From Ketobacter sp. MCCC 1A13808 (GTDB lineage: Bacteria > Pseudomonadota > Gammaproteobacteria > Pseudomonadales > Ketobacteraceae), in contig NZ_VRKW01000022.1 of the NCBI RefSeq assembly GCF_009746715.1, positions 1-48,130 on the forward strand: a stretch of DNA of 48,130 bases, in the 5' to 3' direction. How positions within the stretch are numbered: position 1 is the stretch's first letter; each line of letters begins with the position of its first letter. The translations under genes were made by a program, and so were the position numbers. Below are positions 10,099 to 19,688 of this stretch, piece by piece. The notes under the pieces were generated by a model, which was not told the DNA's origin, did not search any database, and saw only the letters and a list, made by a program, of their open reading frames with translations.

Positions 10099-10866
10099 TC
10101 AGGGGTTGCAGTGAGGTGGATCAATCCAAATCAAGGACAGCATGCGCCCGGTGACCGCTTGGCGCCGATAGGAGTAAAACCGCGGATCTGAATAGGTACA
10201 ATGCTCGCCGCCGGTAATTTGCGTGACACCCAGGCCCCCCAGACGCAGCCGCGCGATACTGTATAGATCACAGAGCCAGCGATCGTTCAAGCTCGGCACA
10301 AAACACCTTTGTGTTTGCGGGTGCTGTGCCATAAACGCCGAACGCACGTCTTCTCCCACCTCGAACGCCGACGGGCCGATTGCCGGCCCCAGCCACACCC
10401 GGACTTCATTTGCCGGAACGCCCATTTTGTGCAGTGAGGCCTCAACAACGCCAGCGGCAAGTCCACGCCAGCCGGCATGTGCCAATGCCACCACAGAGCC
10501 GGAATGGTGGGCAAAAAACACCGGCAAACAATCCGCTGTGTGCAACGCACAAACCACGCCTGGGAAATGGCTGACAATGGCATCTGCCTGCCTGGAAGCA
10601 CCGCCCGATCCAGCCTCGACGACGTTAATTCCATGCACCTGCTGCATCCATTGCGGCTGGCTGCGCCAATGAAAGTGGTTTTTCACCCGCTCACGATTAC
10701 GCTGTACCGCCTGCGCATCATCGCCCACGTGGTCTGCGGTATTGAAACCATCGTAAGGCGGCTGACTAAAACCACCCGCACGGGTGGACACATACGCCTG
10801 CACCCCAGGTACAGACCAATCTGGCTGTAGCCACTGTTCTACCAGGTTGCCGAAATTAGTCGTCAT
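10099..10866 (-). CDS. pgeF: PgeF/YfiH (LACC1-like) peptidoglycan-editing factor, purine nucleoside phosphorylase family
   Basis: Cytosolic protein of 255 aa (Cu-oxidase_4 fold). The family is described as polyphenol oxidase or purine nucleoside phosphorylase, and in E. coli as an editor of mis-built muropeptides. Zn/active-site motifs are seen as LHTADCLPVFF and ALAHAGWRGLAAGVVEASL, with GPAIGPSAFEVGEDV behind. The ATG at 10866 overlaps the rluD 3' end by 11 nt, as usual for the rluD-pgeF pair, and the encoded N-terminus (MTTNFGNLVEQWLQPDW) matches homologues. An upstream in-frame start lies within rluD and is unlikely. Confidence 0.93.
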   Translation of the reverse strand: MTTNFGNLVEQWLQPDWSVPGVQAYVSTRAGGFSQPPYDGFNTADHVGDDAQAVQRNRERVKNHFHWRSQPQWMQQVHGINVVEAGSGGASRQADAIVSHFPGVVCALHTADCLPVFFAHHSGSVVALAHAGWRGLAAGVVEASLHKMGVPANEVRVWLGPAIGPSAFEVGEDVRSAFMAQHPQTQRCFVPSLNDRWLCDLYSIARLRLGGLGVTQITGGEHCTYSDPRFYSYRRQAVTGRMLSLIWIDPPHCNP

Positions 10867-11806
10867 CGTTTTCAAGTACGGCCAGGATGGAACGGAAGTC
10901 TTCCGGCAATGGCACTTCCCACTCGCAATACTCCCCTGTCTCGGGGTGCTCGACTCCCAGTTTTTTTGCATGCAACGCCTGCCGCTTGAAGCTGCGTAGG
11001 GCCTCCATTAATTCTTCGCCCGCCCCTTTCGGAATTTTCAGGCGCCCGCCGTAGGTGGGATCACCCAGCAAAGGGTACCGGATATAGGCCATATGCACTC
11101 GGATCTGGTGGGTTCGACCGGTTTCCAGTTGCAGGCGAATGTGGGTATGGGCACGGAATCGTTTTATTAGCCGGAAGTGGGTCACCGCGGGTTTTCCACT
11201 GAAGGTGACAGCCTGCTTGGTTCTTTGTGTCGGGTGCCGGCCGATGGGCTCGTCCACCTTGCCTCCACCGGTCATGACGCCGGTGACTATGGCTTCGTAT
11301 TCACGAAAAGCGGTTTTCGCCTGCAGCTGCGCTACCAGCGAGTGATGCGCTTTCAGCGTCTTTGCTACCACCAGCAAACCGGTGGTTTCTTTGTCAATCC
11401 GGTGCACTATTCCGGCTCTCGGCAGGCCAGCCAGGTCAGGCGCATGAAATAGCAGAGCATTCAGCAAGGTGCTATCGCGATTCCCCGCTGCAGGATGCAC
11501 AACTAATCCGGTCGGCTTGTTGATTACCAACAAATGGTCATCTTCATAGACAATATCCAGATCGATTGGCTGCGCTTCCCAGCGTTGATCCGCTTCCAGC
11601 TCCGCATCAATGGAAATCGTTTCGCCTCCGACGATTTTTTCCCTGGGTTTACGATTCTCTCCATCCACCAATAGATCGCCACTTTTTATCCAGCTTTGTA
11701 AGCGGGAACGGGAATAGTCCGGAAACAGCTCAGCGGCTGCCTGGTCAAGCCGCTGGCCACCGAGACTGTCCGGTACCTGGGCTGAAAGTTGTATTTGTCG
11801 GGTCAT
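10856..11806 (-). CDS. rluD: RluD, 23S rRNA pseudouridine(1911/1915/1917) synthase
   Basis: Modifies helix 69 of 23S rRNA, important for ribosome assembly. An N-terminal S4 RNA-binding domain (about 15-75) precedes the RluA-type catalytic domain, with the catalytic Asp138 in VHRIDKETTGLLVV and the RTHQIRVHMAY motif near the C-terminus. 316 aa from the ATG at 11806; a GTG three codons upstream is the alternative. First gene of rluD-pgeF and divergent from bamD, as in many gammaproteobacteria. Confidence 0.96.
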   Translation of the reverse strand: MTRQIQLSAQVPDSLGGQRLDQAAAELFPDYSRSRLQSWIKSGDLLVDGENRKPREKIVGGETISIDAELEADQRWEAQPIDLDIVYEDDHLLVINKPTGLVVHPAAGNRDSTLLNALLFHAPDLAGLPRAGIVHRIDKETTGLLVVAKTLKAHHSLVAQLQAKTAFREYEAIVTGVMTGGGKVDEPIGRHPTQRTKQAVTFSGKPAVTHFRLIKRFRAHTHIRLQLETGRTHQIRVHMAYIRYPLLGDPTYGGRLKIPKGAGEELMEALRSFKRQALHAKKLGVEHPETGEYCEWEVPLPEDFRSILAVLENDDD

Positions 11807-11901
11807 GGAACTCACTCTTACTCACTGGGTCTGTTATTCTAACAGGCTGTTCGGTGCAAGTAGATCACAGCTAACGATCTGTTATTCGAACTGATTCCGG
11901 C

Positions 11902-11907
11902 TATAAT
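11902..11907 (+). promoter_or_regulatory. Likely -10 element of the bamD promoter
   Basis: A perfect TATAAT lies 62 bases upstream of the bamD ATG in the rluD-bamD divergent region. The -35 side is poor (a TGTTAT-like hexamer near 11880-11885). Confidence 0.5.
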
Positions 11908-11968
11908 GCCGCTCGATATTGAGTTTTATCTTGTCAATTCTGACTTTTCATTGATTCCAGAGATCACT

Positions 11969-12793
11969 ATGCGCATTTGGCAACACTGGCTACTCATTCC
12001 TTTGGTCGTACTATTCGCGGGTTGCGCGAGCGATCCGAAAACGCCTCAGCTATCTGAACATCAATTCTATGATGAAGCACAGACTGCTATGGAAAACAAC
12101 AGCTTAAGCTTGGCAATCGAGCGTTTGGAGGGATTGGAATCCCGTTATCCTTTTGGTCGTTATGCCGCTCAGGCAAAACTGGACCTGATCTATTGTCATT
12201 ACCGCACGCTGGATTATGAAGCCGCTGCCGCCACTGCGGAACGCTTTATCAATACCAACCCAGACCACCCCCAGCTTGATTACGCCTATTACATGAAAGG
12301 GCTGGCATCCTACAGTGTTGACAGGGGCTTGCTGGAACGCTTTATTCCCAGTGATTTCACCGAGCGGGATATGGGGCCGGCCCGGGAATCGTTTGAAGAC
12401 TTTAACCGGCTGATCAACCGTTTTCCTGATAGCAAATATGCCGCCGACGCCCGTCAGCGCATGGTCTATCTGCGCAACTTACTGGCAGCATACGAATTAC
12501 AGGCCGCCTCATTTTATATGCGCCGCGGGGCATTTGTTGCTGCCGCTAACCGTGGCCGCTATGTAGTAGAGAATTTTGACACCAGCCCGGCGGTTCCGGA
12601 TGCCTTGGTGTTAATGGCCCAGGCCTATACCGAGCTGGATATGCCCGATCTTCGCGATAGCACTGTGAAAGTCTTGAAGTACAACTTCCCCGACTACCCC
12701 GGGCTGGACAAGAACGGCAATTTTCGATACCAGAAAGCCAGTCGCGGCAAGCAATCGTTACTCAACGTTGTCACCTTCGGGCTCTTCGACTAG
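11969..12793 (+). CDS. bamD: BamD, outer-membrane lipoprotein of the beta-barrel assembly machine
   Basis: Lipoprotein of 274 aa (ComL family) that links BamA with BamC/E during outer-membrane protein insertion. A signal peptide ends in a lipobox LFAGC with Cys19 as the lipidated residue. Tetratricopeptide-like helices follow (YDEAQTAMENNSLSLAIERLEGLESRYPFG, AKLDLIYCHYRTLDYEAA). The ATG at 11969 is chosen because it gives a proper lipoprotein signal; the ATG at 11906 lies inside the TATAAT box. Convergent with nadE. Confidence 0.96.
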   Translation: MRIWQHWLLIPLVVLFAGCASDPKTPQLSEHQFYDEAQTAMENNSLSLAIERLEGLESRYPFGRYAAQAKLDLIYCHYRTLDYEAAAATAERFINTNPDHPQLDYAYYMKGLASYSVDRGLLERFIPSDFTERDMGPARESFEDFNRLINRFPDSKYAADARQRMVYLRNLLAAYELQAASFYMRRGAFVAAANRGRYVVENFDTSPAVPDALVLMAQAYTELDMPDLRDSTVKVLKYNFPDYPGLDKNGNFRYQKASRGKQSLLNVVTFGLFD

Positions 12794-12824
12794 CCCCCCT
12801 TACACTTCGGTTCGATTTCCCCCG

Positions 12825-14468
12825 TTACTCCCCCGCCGGCCACTTGCAGGTGATGGGGTAACGCCGGTCGCGGCCAAATGCACGGGCTGTAATGCGGGCG
12901 CCAACCGGTGACTGACGTCGTTTATACTCGTTCAAATCCACTTGCCTGATAACCCATCGCACGGTTTCCGAATCGTAGCCCTGAGCCACAATCGCATCAG
13001 CACTAAAATCCCTTTCCACGTACATCTCCAGAATGGCGTCCAACACCGGATAAGGAGGCAAACTGTCTTCGTCTTTCTGGTCAGGCGCTAACTCCGCCGA
13101 AGGCGGGCGATCAATCACCCGTTGCGGTATGGGGGGATTATCGGGGGTCAGACTGTTCCGGTATTCACACAAACGAAATACCAATGTCTTCGGCACATCT
13201 TTAAGTACATCGAAGCCGCCCGCCATATCCCCATACAAGGTGGCGTAACCCACCGACATCTCACTTTTATTGCCCGTTGTAAGCACAATAAAACGTTTTT
13301 TATTGGAGATCGCCATCAGTATTACACCGCGACAACGAGCCTGTATATTTTCTTCTGTTGTGTCCTTCTCGGTGCCTTCAAATTCCTTTGCCAGGGAATT
13401 CATAAACGCTTCGTACATTGGCTCAATCGGAATCACCTTATAATTCACCGCCAGCGCGTTCGCTTCCATTTCCGCATCTTCCAGACTCATTTGCGAGGTA
13501 TAGCGGAACGGCATCATGACGGCTTCGACCCGGTCTGCGCCAAGAGCATCAACAGCCACTGCCAAAGTCAATGCGGAATCGACCCCACCAGACAACCCCA
13601 GCACCGCTCCTTTAAAGCCGTTTTTATTGACGTAGTCTTTAACCGCCAATACCAGTGCGCTATAGGCGCTGGCTTCTTTCGATAGATCAGGAGCGACCGA
13701 AACCAAGCGTGGCGCCAGTTTGTTTTCGACGTCGAAAAACACCGGGAATAGCCCGGCTTTAAATGCTGCCGCCCTGAATGTAGGCTCACCGCGGGCGTCA
13801 ACCACCATGGAACCGCCGTCGAAAACCAGCTCATCCTGCCCCCCCACCAGGTTCGCGTACACAATGGGCATACCCCCTTCCTGCGCACGCTTCAACAATA
13901 ATTCCTTGCGGACCGTCTCTTTATTCAAGTGGAAAGGTGACGCATTTAAATTAAGCATCAATTCGGCACCGGCATTCCGGGCCTGCGACATAGGGCCGGC
14001 GTGCCAAATATCTTCACAGATGGTGATTGCAATCTGGTGCCCACGTACGTCCACCACGCAAGGTTGATCCCCGGGCTGAAAGTAGCGCTTTTCATCGAAT
14101 ACCAGATAGTTTGGTAACTCCTGCTTAAAGTATTCGGCAATTACACGCCCCTGATAGATCAGTCCCGCTGCGTTATGCAATGTCCCTTCTGCCTTACGCG
14201 GATAGCCGATCAACACATACAGTTCCGGGGGCAAGCTACTGCAAAGACGGGATAGCGCTTTCTCCACCCGGATACGGATACTGTCTCGGAATAGCAGATC
14301 TTCCGGCGGGTAGCCGGTCAGGGTTAATTCGGGAAAGACGATCAAATCCGCGCCATACTGATCGTGCGCTTGTTGCGCTGCAGACAAAATTTGTGCCGCA
14401 TTACCGTCAATATCTCCAACCATGAAATCCAACTGCGCTATAATGATTTGTAAATCATTGTTTTTCAT
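12825..14468 (-). CDS. nadE: NAD+ synthase (glutamine-hydrolysing)
   Basis: Last step of NAD synthesis: amidates deamido-NAD+ with glutamine-derived ammonia. 547 aa with two domains: an N-terminal nitrilase-type glutaminase (Glu in VFPELTLTGYPPEDLL, Lys in FKQELPNYLVFDEKRYF, Cys in AITICEDIWHAG), and a C-terminal ATP-pyrophosphatase NAD synthase domain with the P-loop SGGVDSALT (about residue 293) and TGNKSEMSVGYATLYGD. ATG start; divergent from the small gene upstream of pilS. Confidence 0.97.
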   Translation of the reverse strand: MKNNDLQIIIAQLDFMVGDIDGNAAQILSAAQQAHDQYGADLIVFPELTLTGYPPEDLLFRDSIRIRVEKALSRLCSSLPPELYVLIGYPRKAEGTLHNAAGLIYQGRVIAEYFKQELPNYLVFDEKRYFQPGDQPCVVDVRGHQIAITICEDIWHAGPMSQARNAGAELMLNLNASPFHLNKETVRKELLLKRAQEGGMPIVYANLVGGQDELVFDGGSMVVDARGEPTFRAAAFKAGLFPVFFDVENKLAPRLVSVAPDLSKEASAYSALVLAVKDYVNKNGFKGAVLGLSGGVDSALTLAVAVDALGADRVEAVMMPFRYTSQMSLEDAEMEANALAVNYKVIPIEPMYEAFMNSLAKEFEGTEKDTTEENIQARCRGVILMAISNKKRFIVLTTGNKSEMSVGYATLYGDMAGGFDVLKDVPKTLVFRLCEYRNSLTPDNPPIPQRVIDRPPSAELAPDQKDEDSLPPYPVLDAILEMYVERDFSADAIVAQGYDSETVRWVIRQVDLNEYKRRQSPVGARITARAFGRDRRYPITCKWPAGE

Positions 14469-14571
14469 GAACTTTGAACTCTATAGTTACTGGTCACCAG
14501 AAAATTGCGGGTATTGTGGTCTAAATCGCCGCAACACGCAAAGATCTGGCGAGGGAAAGGGATTCTATACC

Positions 14572-14808
14572 ATGTTTATTATTCGTTTGATCATTCTCGT
14601 GGTGCTGATCAGTGCCGTCGTTTTCGTTTATCGGAAATTAACCCTTCGTAAATCGAGGGCTTCCACCGCTCCCGCCCCCGCCTCTATGAAAAAGTGTAGC
14701 CACTGTGGTATTCACTTACCGGCGAATGAAGCTGTTGAGTATCAGCAACACTTTTTTTGTTCCCAGCAACACAAAGACCTTTATCTGAACGACCATCGCG
14801 ATGACTGA
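14572..14808 (+). CDS. Small membrane-anchored zinc-ribbon-like protein (PP0621 family)
   Basis: 78-aa protein with an N-terminal transmembrane helix (FIIRLIILVVLISAVVFVY), an Ala/Pro linker and a C-terminal CxxC...CxxxH cluster (KKCSHCGIHLPANEAVEY, FFCSQQH) that could bind zinc. Its position immediately before pilS (8-nt overlap with the pilS start) is, as I recall, conserved in pseudomonads. Function unknown; co-translation hints at a link with PilS or the pilus. ATG preceded by GAGGGAAAGG. Longer in-frame starts would overlap the nadE 5' end and are not favoured. Confidence 0.75.
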   Translation: MFIIRLIILVVLISAVVFVYRKLTLRKSRASTAPAPASMKKCSHCGIHLPANEAVEYQQHFFCSQQHKDLYLNDHRDD

Positions 14809-16423
14809 AAATTCCCCACCTACGACGTCCATCGAAGAACTGCGTCAGAATGAATGGCGCTTGTTGCTGGTTTACTTATATTACCGTCTGCTATTGGCGT
14901 TGAGCCTGGTGACTGCGTTCTTTCTAAACACCAGCAATACCCGCTCCCCCGGAGACGATGATAGCCTCTATGCCGCCACCGCTGTCACCTACCTGGTGCT
15001 TTCAATTCTCAACCTGTTGATCGCCCGCCAGCACATCGGCCGTATTGGGGTCCAGGTCGGCATTGTCATATTGATCGATATCATCTCGATTGCTTTACTT
15101 GAGTACGCCAATGGCGAAAGCAATACCAACCTGACCATTTTACTGGTTGTTACCGTGGCGGCGGGCAGCATTCTGGTGAAAGGTAAACTGGCAACCTTTT
15201 TCGCCTCAATCGCCACCCTGGCGGTTATCTACAAGCAACTACTCAGTGCCGCGCTGCAACAACATTTTCAACAGGAAGACTTCCTGCAAAGTGCGTTTAT
15301 CGGTATCGCGTTCTTTGCCACGTCGATTCTGGCTCAGCAAATTGCTAATCGTCTGCGAGCGAGTGCGGAATTAGCAGGCAGACAGGCGGAGGATCTGGCC
15401 AACCTCGAAGAGCTTAATCACCTGATTATTCAGCGTATGCGCACCGGAATAATAGTGGCGGACTTAAAAGAAAAAGTGGTTTTAATCAATGATTCCTGCT
15501 GGAAAATCTTTGGCATGCCACTGATCACCAAAAACACCGAAGTGGAACATATCTCACCTGACCTGGCTAAGCAATTACGCGATTGGCGCAAAGACCCCTG
15601 CGTTCGCTCGAAACCGTTCCGCTCTCATATTTCCGGCCCGGAAGTACAGGCAAACTTCACGTTAATGGAATCCAATGAGCACTCCAATGCGTTGATATTC
15701 GTGGACGACAACACCCGCATGGCTCAGCAAGCGCAACAACTCAAGCTCGCCTCTTTGGGAGGGTTAACAGCCAGCATTGCCCATGAGATACGTAACCCGC
15801 TCGGGGCGATAAGCCATGCATCGCAATTACTACAGGAATCCGAAGCCCTGAATAGAGGAGACCTGCGCTTAGCCGAAATTGTGCATCAACACTGCATCCG
15901 CATGAACAAAGTAATTGAAAATGTGTTGCAACTGTCGCGGCGCAAGCAGGCCGAACCGGAACTGCTGAATATGGTTGACTGGATACAATCGTTTATTGCG
16001 GACTTCGAAAGCACCCAAACCGAGCGCTGCGACATTCACTTTACCGGCAATAATCCGGATCTGATGTTCCGCATAGATACCTCTCAGATTCAGCAGGTCC
16101 TGACTAACCTGTTTCAAAATGGTTTGCGCTACAGCTATCAGAATACCGGGCAGCAAACCCTGAATGTGGTGGCCAGCTTTAGTATTCAAACAGAACAGCC
16201 TACACTGGATATTATCGACAATGGCCCGGGCATTCCGCCGGATAGACGCGATAAAATTTTTGAACCCTTTTATACCTCGGAAAAAAGCGGCACCGGTTTG
16301 GGGCTGTATATTGCAAGAGAGCTATGCGAAGCCAACCAAGCGCGCCTGGATTACGTGCCAACCAAAACCGGTAGCTGCTTCCGGATTACATTTTCGCACC
16401 CGGCCCGAATAGTCACTATTTAA
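14801..16423 (+). CDS. pilS: PilS, membrane sensor histidine kinase controlling type IV pilus synthesis
   Basis: 540 aa. Up to six transmembrane helices fill residues ~22-190, followed by a cytoplasmic PAS-like segment (NLEELNHLIIQRMRTGIIVADL...), the HisKA domain with His328 in SIAHEIRNPLGAISHASQLL, and the HATPase domain with N-box (QIQQVLTNLFQNGLRYS), G1 (DIIDNGPGIPPD) and G2 (SGTGLGLYIARE). In Pseudomonas PilS senses PilA pilin in the membrane and phosphorylates PilR. pilR begins 15 nt downstream. Confidence 0.95.
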   Translation: MTENSPPTTSIEELRQNEWRLLLVYLYYRLLLALSLVTAFFLNTSNTRSPGDDDSLYAATAVTYLVLSILNLLIARQHIGRIGVQVGIVILIDIISIALLEYANGESNTNLTILLVVTVAAGSILVKGKLATFFASIATLAVIYKQLLSAALQQHFQQEDFLQSAFIGIAFFATSILAQQIANRLRASAELAGRQAEDLANLEELNHLIIQRMRTGIIVADLKEKVVLINDSCWKIFGMPLITKNTEVEHISPDLAKQLRDWRKDPCVRSKPFRSHISGPEVQANFTLMESNEHSNALIFVDDNTRMAQQAQQLKLASLGGLTASIAHEIRNPLGAISHASQLLQESEALNRGDLRLAEIVHQHCIRMNKVIENVLQLSRRKQAEPELLNMVDWIQSFIADFESTQTERCDIHFTGNNPDLMFRIDTSQIQQVLTNLFQNGLRYSYQNTGQQTLNVVASFSIQTEQPTLDIIDNGPGIPPDRRDKIFEPFYTSEKSGTGLGLYIARELCEANQARLDYVPTKTGSCFRITFSHPARIVTI

Positions 16424-16438
16424 AGGTAAATCCTGACC

Positions 16439-17815
16439 ATGAGTTCATATAAAGCACTGATCATCGATGACGAGCCGGATATTCGAGAACTGCTGGATCT
16501 GACGCTGTCCCGGATGGACATAGAAACCTATTCAGCTGCTGATATCGATTCAGCTCATGCGGCTCTGGAGCAGCAAAAATTTGATTTGTGTATAACCGAT
16601 ATGAATCTGCCTGATGGTAACGGCATTGATCTGGTGAAATTCATTCAATTGAATTATCCGAACACGCCGGTTGCAGTCCTGACTGCTTACGGCAGTATGG
16701 ACACCGCCATTACCTCCCTTAAAGCCGGTGCTTTTGATTTCGTCACCAAACCGGTGGACCTGCAACGCTTGCGCGATCTGGTGAATACGGCTTTAAAGCT
16801 GAATGCAGGTAAACGCGAAATTGTGGCCAAACATAGCGACTCGCCTATATTGGGTGCTTCACCCCAGATAATGAAGTTACAAACGCAGATAGTGAAACTG
16901 GCGCGCAGTCAGGCTCCAGTCTATATCAGCGGCGAATCCGGTAGCGGCAAGGAATTGGTGGCAAGGGAAATTCATAGATTAGGGCCTCGTAGCGAATGCC
17001 CTTTTGTACCTGTGAATTGCGGTGCCATTCCCGGCGAATTGATGGAAAGTGAATTTTTCGGACACAAGAAAGGCAGTTTTACCGGTGCCTATGAAGATAA
17101 AACCGGTTTGTTTCAGGCGGCTAAGGGCGGCACCTTATTTCTGGATGAAGTGGCAGACCTGCCAATGCAAATGCAGGTGAAATTACTGCGGGCAATCCAG
17201 GAAAAGGCTGTACGACCTGTTGGAGCACAAAAAGAAATAGACACCGATGTTCGTATTCTGAGTGCGACTCACAAGGATTTAAGCAAACTGGTGGAACAAG
17301 GTGATTTCCGTCAGGACCTGTTCTATCGCATCAATGTGATTCAGATGTGCGTACCGCCCCTGCGTGATCGCATCGATGATATCCGGTTTTTATCTGAGTA
17401 CTTTCTGAAAGCCTTGGCAAAAGATTGGGAAATGGAGTTGCCCAGACTAAGCAGCAATGCCGAAAAGGCGCTTCAGAATTATCAATTTCCCGGCAATGTT
17501 CGCGAACTGGAGAACATACTGGAGCGCGCGGTCACACTGTGCGACGACGAAGTGATAACCCCGGAGCATCTGCAATTACCCACCGATGGCAATCCGGTCT
17601 CAAAGGTGGGCAGCACCCTGGGCGACCACGCTATTCCGGATTTTGTGGAAGGGGATTCGCTGGAAGAATACCTGACCGATATCGAAAAGCAGGCGATTTT
17701 AAAAGCACTGGAAGAAACCCGCTGGAACCGCACTGCAGCCGCAAAAAAGCTGGGCATGAGTTTCAGGTCATTACGCTACCGCCTGAAAAAACTGGGCCTG
17801 GATACCGACGATTAA
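16439..17815 (+). CDS. pilR: PilR, sigma-54-dependent response regulator of type IV pili
   Basis: NtrC-type activator, 458 aa. Receiver domain with phospho-acceptor Asp54 (CITDMNLPDG) and Lys of TKPVD; AAA+ central domain with Walker A GESGSGKE, sigma-54 contact loop GSFTGA (Ser instead of the commoner Ala) and Walker B GGTLFLDEVADLP; C-terminal Fis-type helix-turn-helix (RTAAAKKLGMSFRSLRYRLKKLGL). It normally drives pilA from a -24/-12 promoter; no pilA is in this window and I found no convincing -24/-12 site here. Confidence 0.96.
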   Translation: MSSYKALIIDDEPDIRELLDLTLSRMDIETYSAADIDSAHAALEQQKFDLCITDMNLPDGNGIDLVKFIQLNYPNTPVAVLTAYGSMDTAITSLKAGAFDFVTKPVDLQRLRDLVNTALKLNAGKREIVAKHSDSPILGASPQIMKLQTQIVKLARSQAPVYISGESGSGKELVAREIHRLGPRSECPFVPVNCGAIPGELMESEFFGHKKGSFTGAYEDKTGLFQAAKGGTLFLDEVADLPMQMQVKLLRAIQEKAVRPVGAQKEIDTDVRILSATHKDLSKLVEQGDFRQDLFYRINVIQMCVPPLRDRIDDIRFLSEYFLKALAKDWEMELPRLSSNAEKALQNYQFPGNVRELENILERAVTLCDDEVITPEHLQLPTDGNPVSKVGSTLGDHAIPDFVEGDSLEEYLTDIEKQAILKALEETRWNRTAAAKKLGMSFRSLRYRLKKLGLDTDD

Positions 17816-17828
17816 ATCTTTTGAGCAA

Positions 17829-18956
17829 TCAATGCATGGGTTCCGACGACCTGTCTACTGCCGGATCATAAGGAGTGGGGTCAACAATGAGATCACGCCC
17901 CAGCACAATATCGGCCATTAGACGGGCTGATGCCGGAGCCAGTACCAAGCCATTCCGAAAATGTCCCGCATTTACGTATAAATTCCGCCAACCCGGCAAT
18001 AGCCCAATATAAGGGATACCAGCAGGTGAGCCTGGCCGCAAACCGGACCAGTGCGCGACAACCGGCACCTCTTTCAATGCGGAAACCATGCTATAGGCGT
18101 GCTGTAATAACATCGCCTTGGCGTCGGCTGTCGTCGCTTTTTCAAAGCCGGTATGCTCAAGGGTGCTGCCTACCACAATATGCCCATCCAACCGCGGAAT
18201 CAGGTATTTTCCCTGTCGCAGAATAATATGGTTGATCAGTCCCGGGCGAGCTTCAAACAGCAACATCTGTCCCCGTACCGGCACCACCGGAATTTCGACG
18301 CCCACGGATTCCAAAAGTTGCCGGGTCCAGGCGCCGGAGCAAACCACGACCCGGTCTGCCTCAAACACAACCTGCTTTGCACTTTTGCCTTGTTTCGCTT
18401 GCACCTGCAGACGTTCACCCCGGGAGGGTTCAAACCCCACCACCCGGGAGTGGGTTTCAACTGAAAATAACGGGCTTTGTTGCAAACTGGCAATCAACGC
18501 TTTAAGCAGCCGTGGGTTACGTACATTCCCCACGTAGGGCATCCATAGACCTTGCTGCGGATGCGCCGTCAGATTGGGCTCCATAGCTTGAATATCGGCG
18601 CCGGGATAGCGCTGCATTGATTTATTATGCGTCTCAGCCCAACGCAGGGCGTCGTCTTCATCCGGTGCGTCCAGCATCAGCAGGCCGCAAGCATTCAGCT
18701 CGGCATTTATACCGGTTTCTTGGTATAGCCGGCTCACTAATTCGGGATAATAGTCCTGAGCCCAGCTGGCCAATGCGGTAACAGGATCACTATAGGTCCA
18801 GGGATAGAGTGGTGACACGATCCCGCCGCCAGCCCAAGACGCCTCCTGCCCCAAAGTGCTTTGCTCCAATAGTCTGACCTGCGCTCCGGACTGGACTAAC
18901 TCCCGGGCGGTAAGCAAGCCGATGATACCGCCCCCCACTATAATGACTTCGCTCAT
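17829..18956 (-). CDS. thiO: Glycine oxidase ThiO (FAD-dependent D-amino-acid oxidase family)
   Basis: 375-aa flavoprotein. N-terminal dinucleotide fold VIIVGGGIIGLLTARELVQSG with Glu in RLLEQS, then EASWAGGGIVSPLYPW and a C-terminal FAD-contact region HWSGLRPGSPAGIPYIG...NAGHFRNGLVLAP, as in glycine oxidases that make iminoglycine for the thiamine thiazole ring. It lies between pilR and fimT, the place I recall for PA4548 in P. aeruginosa. No thi genes are adjacent, so the thiamine role is inferred from family only. Convergent with pilR (13-nt gap). Confidence 0.88.
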   Translation of the reverse strand: MSEVIIVGGGIIGLLTARELVQSGAQVRLLEQSTLGQEASWAGGGIVSPLYPWTYSDPVTALASWAQDYYPELVSRLYQETGINAELNACGLLMLDAPDEDDALRWAETHNKSMQRYPGADIQAMEPNLTAHPQQGLWMPYVGNVRNPRLLKALIASLQQSPLFSVETHSRVVGFEPSRGERLQVQAKQGKSAKQVVFEADRVVVCSGAWTRQLLESVGVEIPVVPVRGQMLLFEARPGLINHIILRQGKYLIPRLDGHIVVGSTLEHTGFEKATTADAKAMLLQHAYSMVSALKEVPVVAHWSGLRPGSPAGIPYIGLLPGWRNLYVNAGHFRNGLVLAPASARLMADIVLGRDLIVDPTPYDPAVDRSSEPMH

Positions 18957-19120
18957 TTCACTCGCTTATCCAGACTATCACTGGATTACTGTTTATGAAT
19001 ATTGGTGTGAATGGTAATCTAGTTGGCGTTGTAGCGTAACCATGCAGCTGCATTGACTAACGATGGTGCCTACATCCAGGCCTTTTAAAGTTCACTAAAC
19101 CGGGGTATCAGATAAGGACC

Positions 19121-19678
19121 ATGCGACGCGCTCACTCAGGATTTACACTGGTAGAAATCATGGTTGTTTTGCTCATTGTGGCCATCGCGCTGGGCATTGG
19201 TGTACCTTCGTTTAAATCGCTAATTGAGCGAACACGCACCCGTACGTCGATGGAAGACATCGTAGAGCTTTTACGATTAGCCCGCCTCACTGCGGTGGAG
19301 CAATTAGCTACCGTGACAGTGTGCGCGAGTGCAGACGGAGTCAGCTGCAGTAACTCCGCCGCAGACTGGAATCATAAGCTGATTGCCTTGCGACCGGATC
19401 CCGATAATGGGGCGGGAACAGAAGCCGTTATGAATATGAGCGTAGGCGACGGAGTCACCCTGTCCCACAACCGCACCTACTCCGACGCTGACGGCGCAGG
19501 TGGATATACTATCGATTTTCAGGCGAACGGCTGGACTCCGGGGGACCAGGGCAGCCTATTTGTATGCCCGGACAGCGGCGACGACCAATACGCTTACCGT
19601 ATCTATATCGCCATGTCGGGTAAAATCAGAGCCGTGCCACACGACGACGATGCCGGTTGGACCTGCACCGAAGCCTGA
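19121..19678 (+). CDS. fimT: FimT/FimU-type (GspH) minor pseudopilin
   Basis: 185 aa with a prepilin leader of seven residues ending HSG, then FTLVEIMVVLLIVAIALGIGVPSF: Phe1 and Glu5 as required for PilD processing. The GspH signature VELLRLARLTAVEQLATVTVC follows, and paired cysteines lie in the globular part (CASADGVSC). It stands alone on the plus strand, divergent from thiO and ending 10 nt before the convergent pilY1 stop. It may be the GspH-like member of minor pilin set A, which otherwise lacks one, or a separate FimT (DNA-uptake pilins belong to this family). A closely spaced AAGGA precedes the ATG. Confidence 0.85.
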   Translation: MRRAHSGFTLVEIMVVLLIVAIALGIGVPSFKSLIERTRTRTSMEDIVELLRLARLTAVEQLATVTVCASADGVSCSNSAADWNHKLIALRPDPDNGAGTEAVMNMSVGDGVTLSHNRTYSDADGAGGYTIDFQANGWTPGDQGSLFVCPDSGDDQYAYRIYIAMSGKIRAVPHDDDAGWTCTEA

Positions 19679-19688
19679 TGCTTCACCC

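Noticed and set aside
11906-11968. Upstream ATG start for bamD
   Set aside because: That ATG is the last part of a TATAAT box, and starting there would bury the lipoprotein signal 21 residues in.
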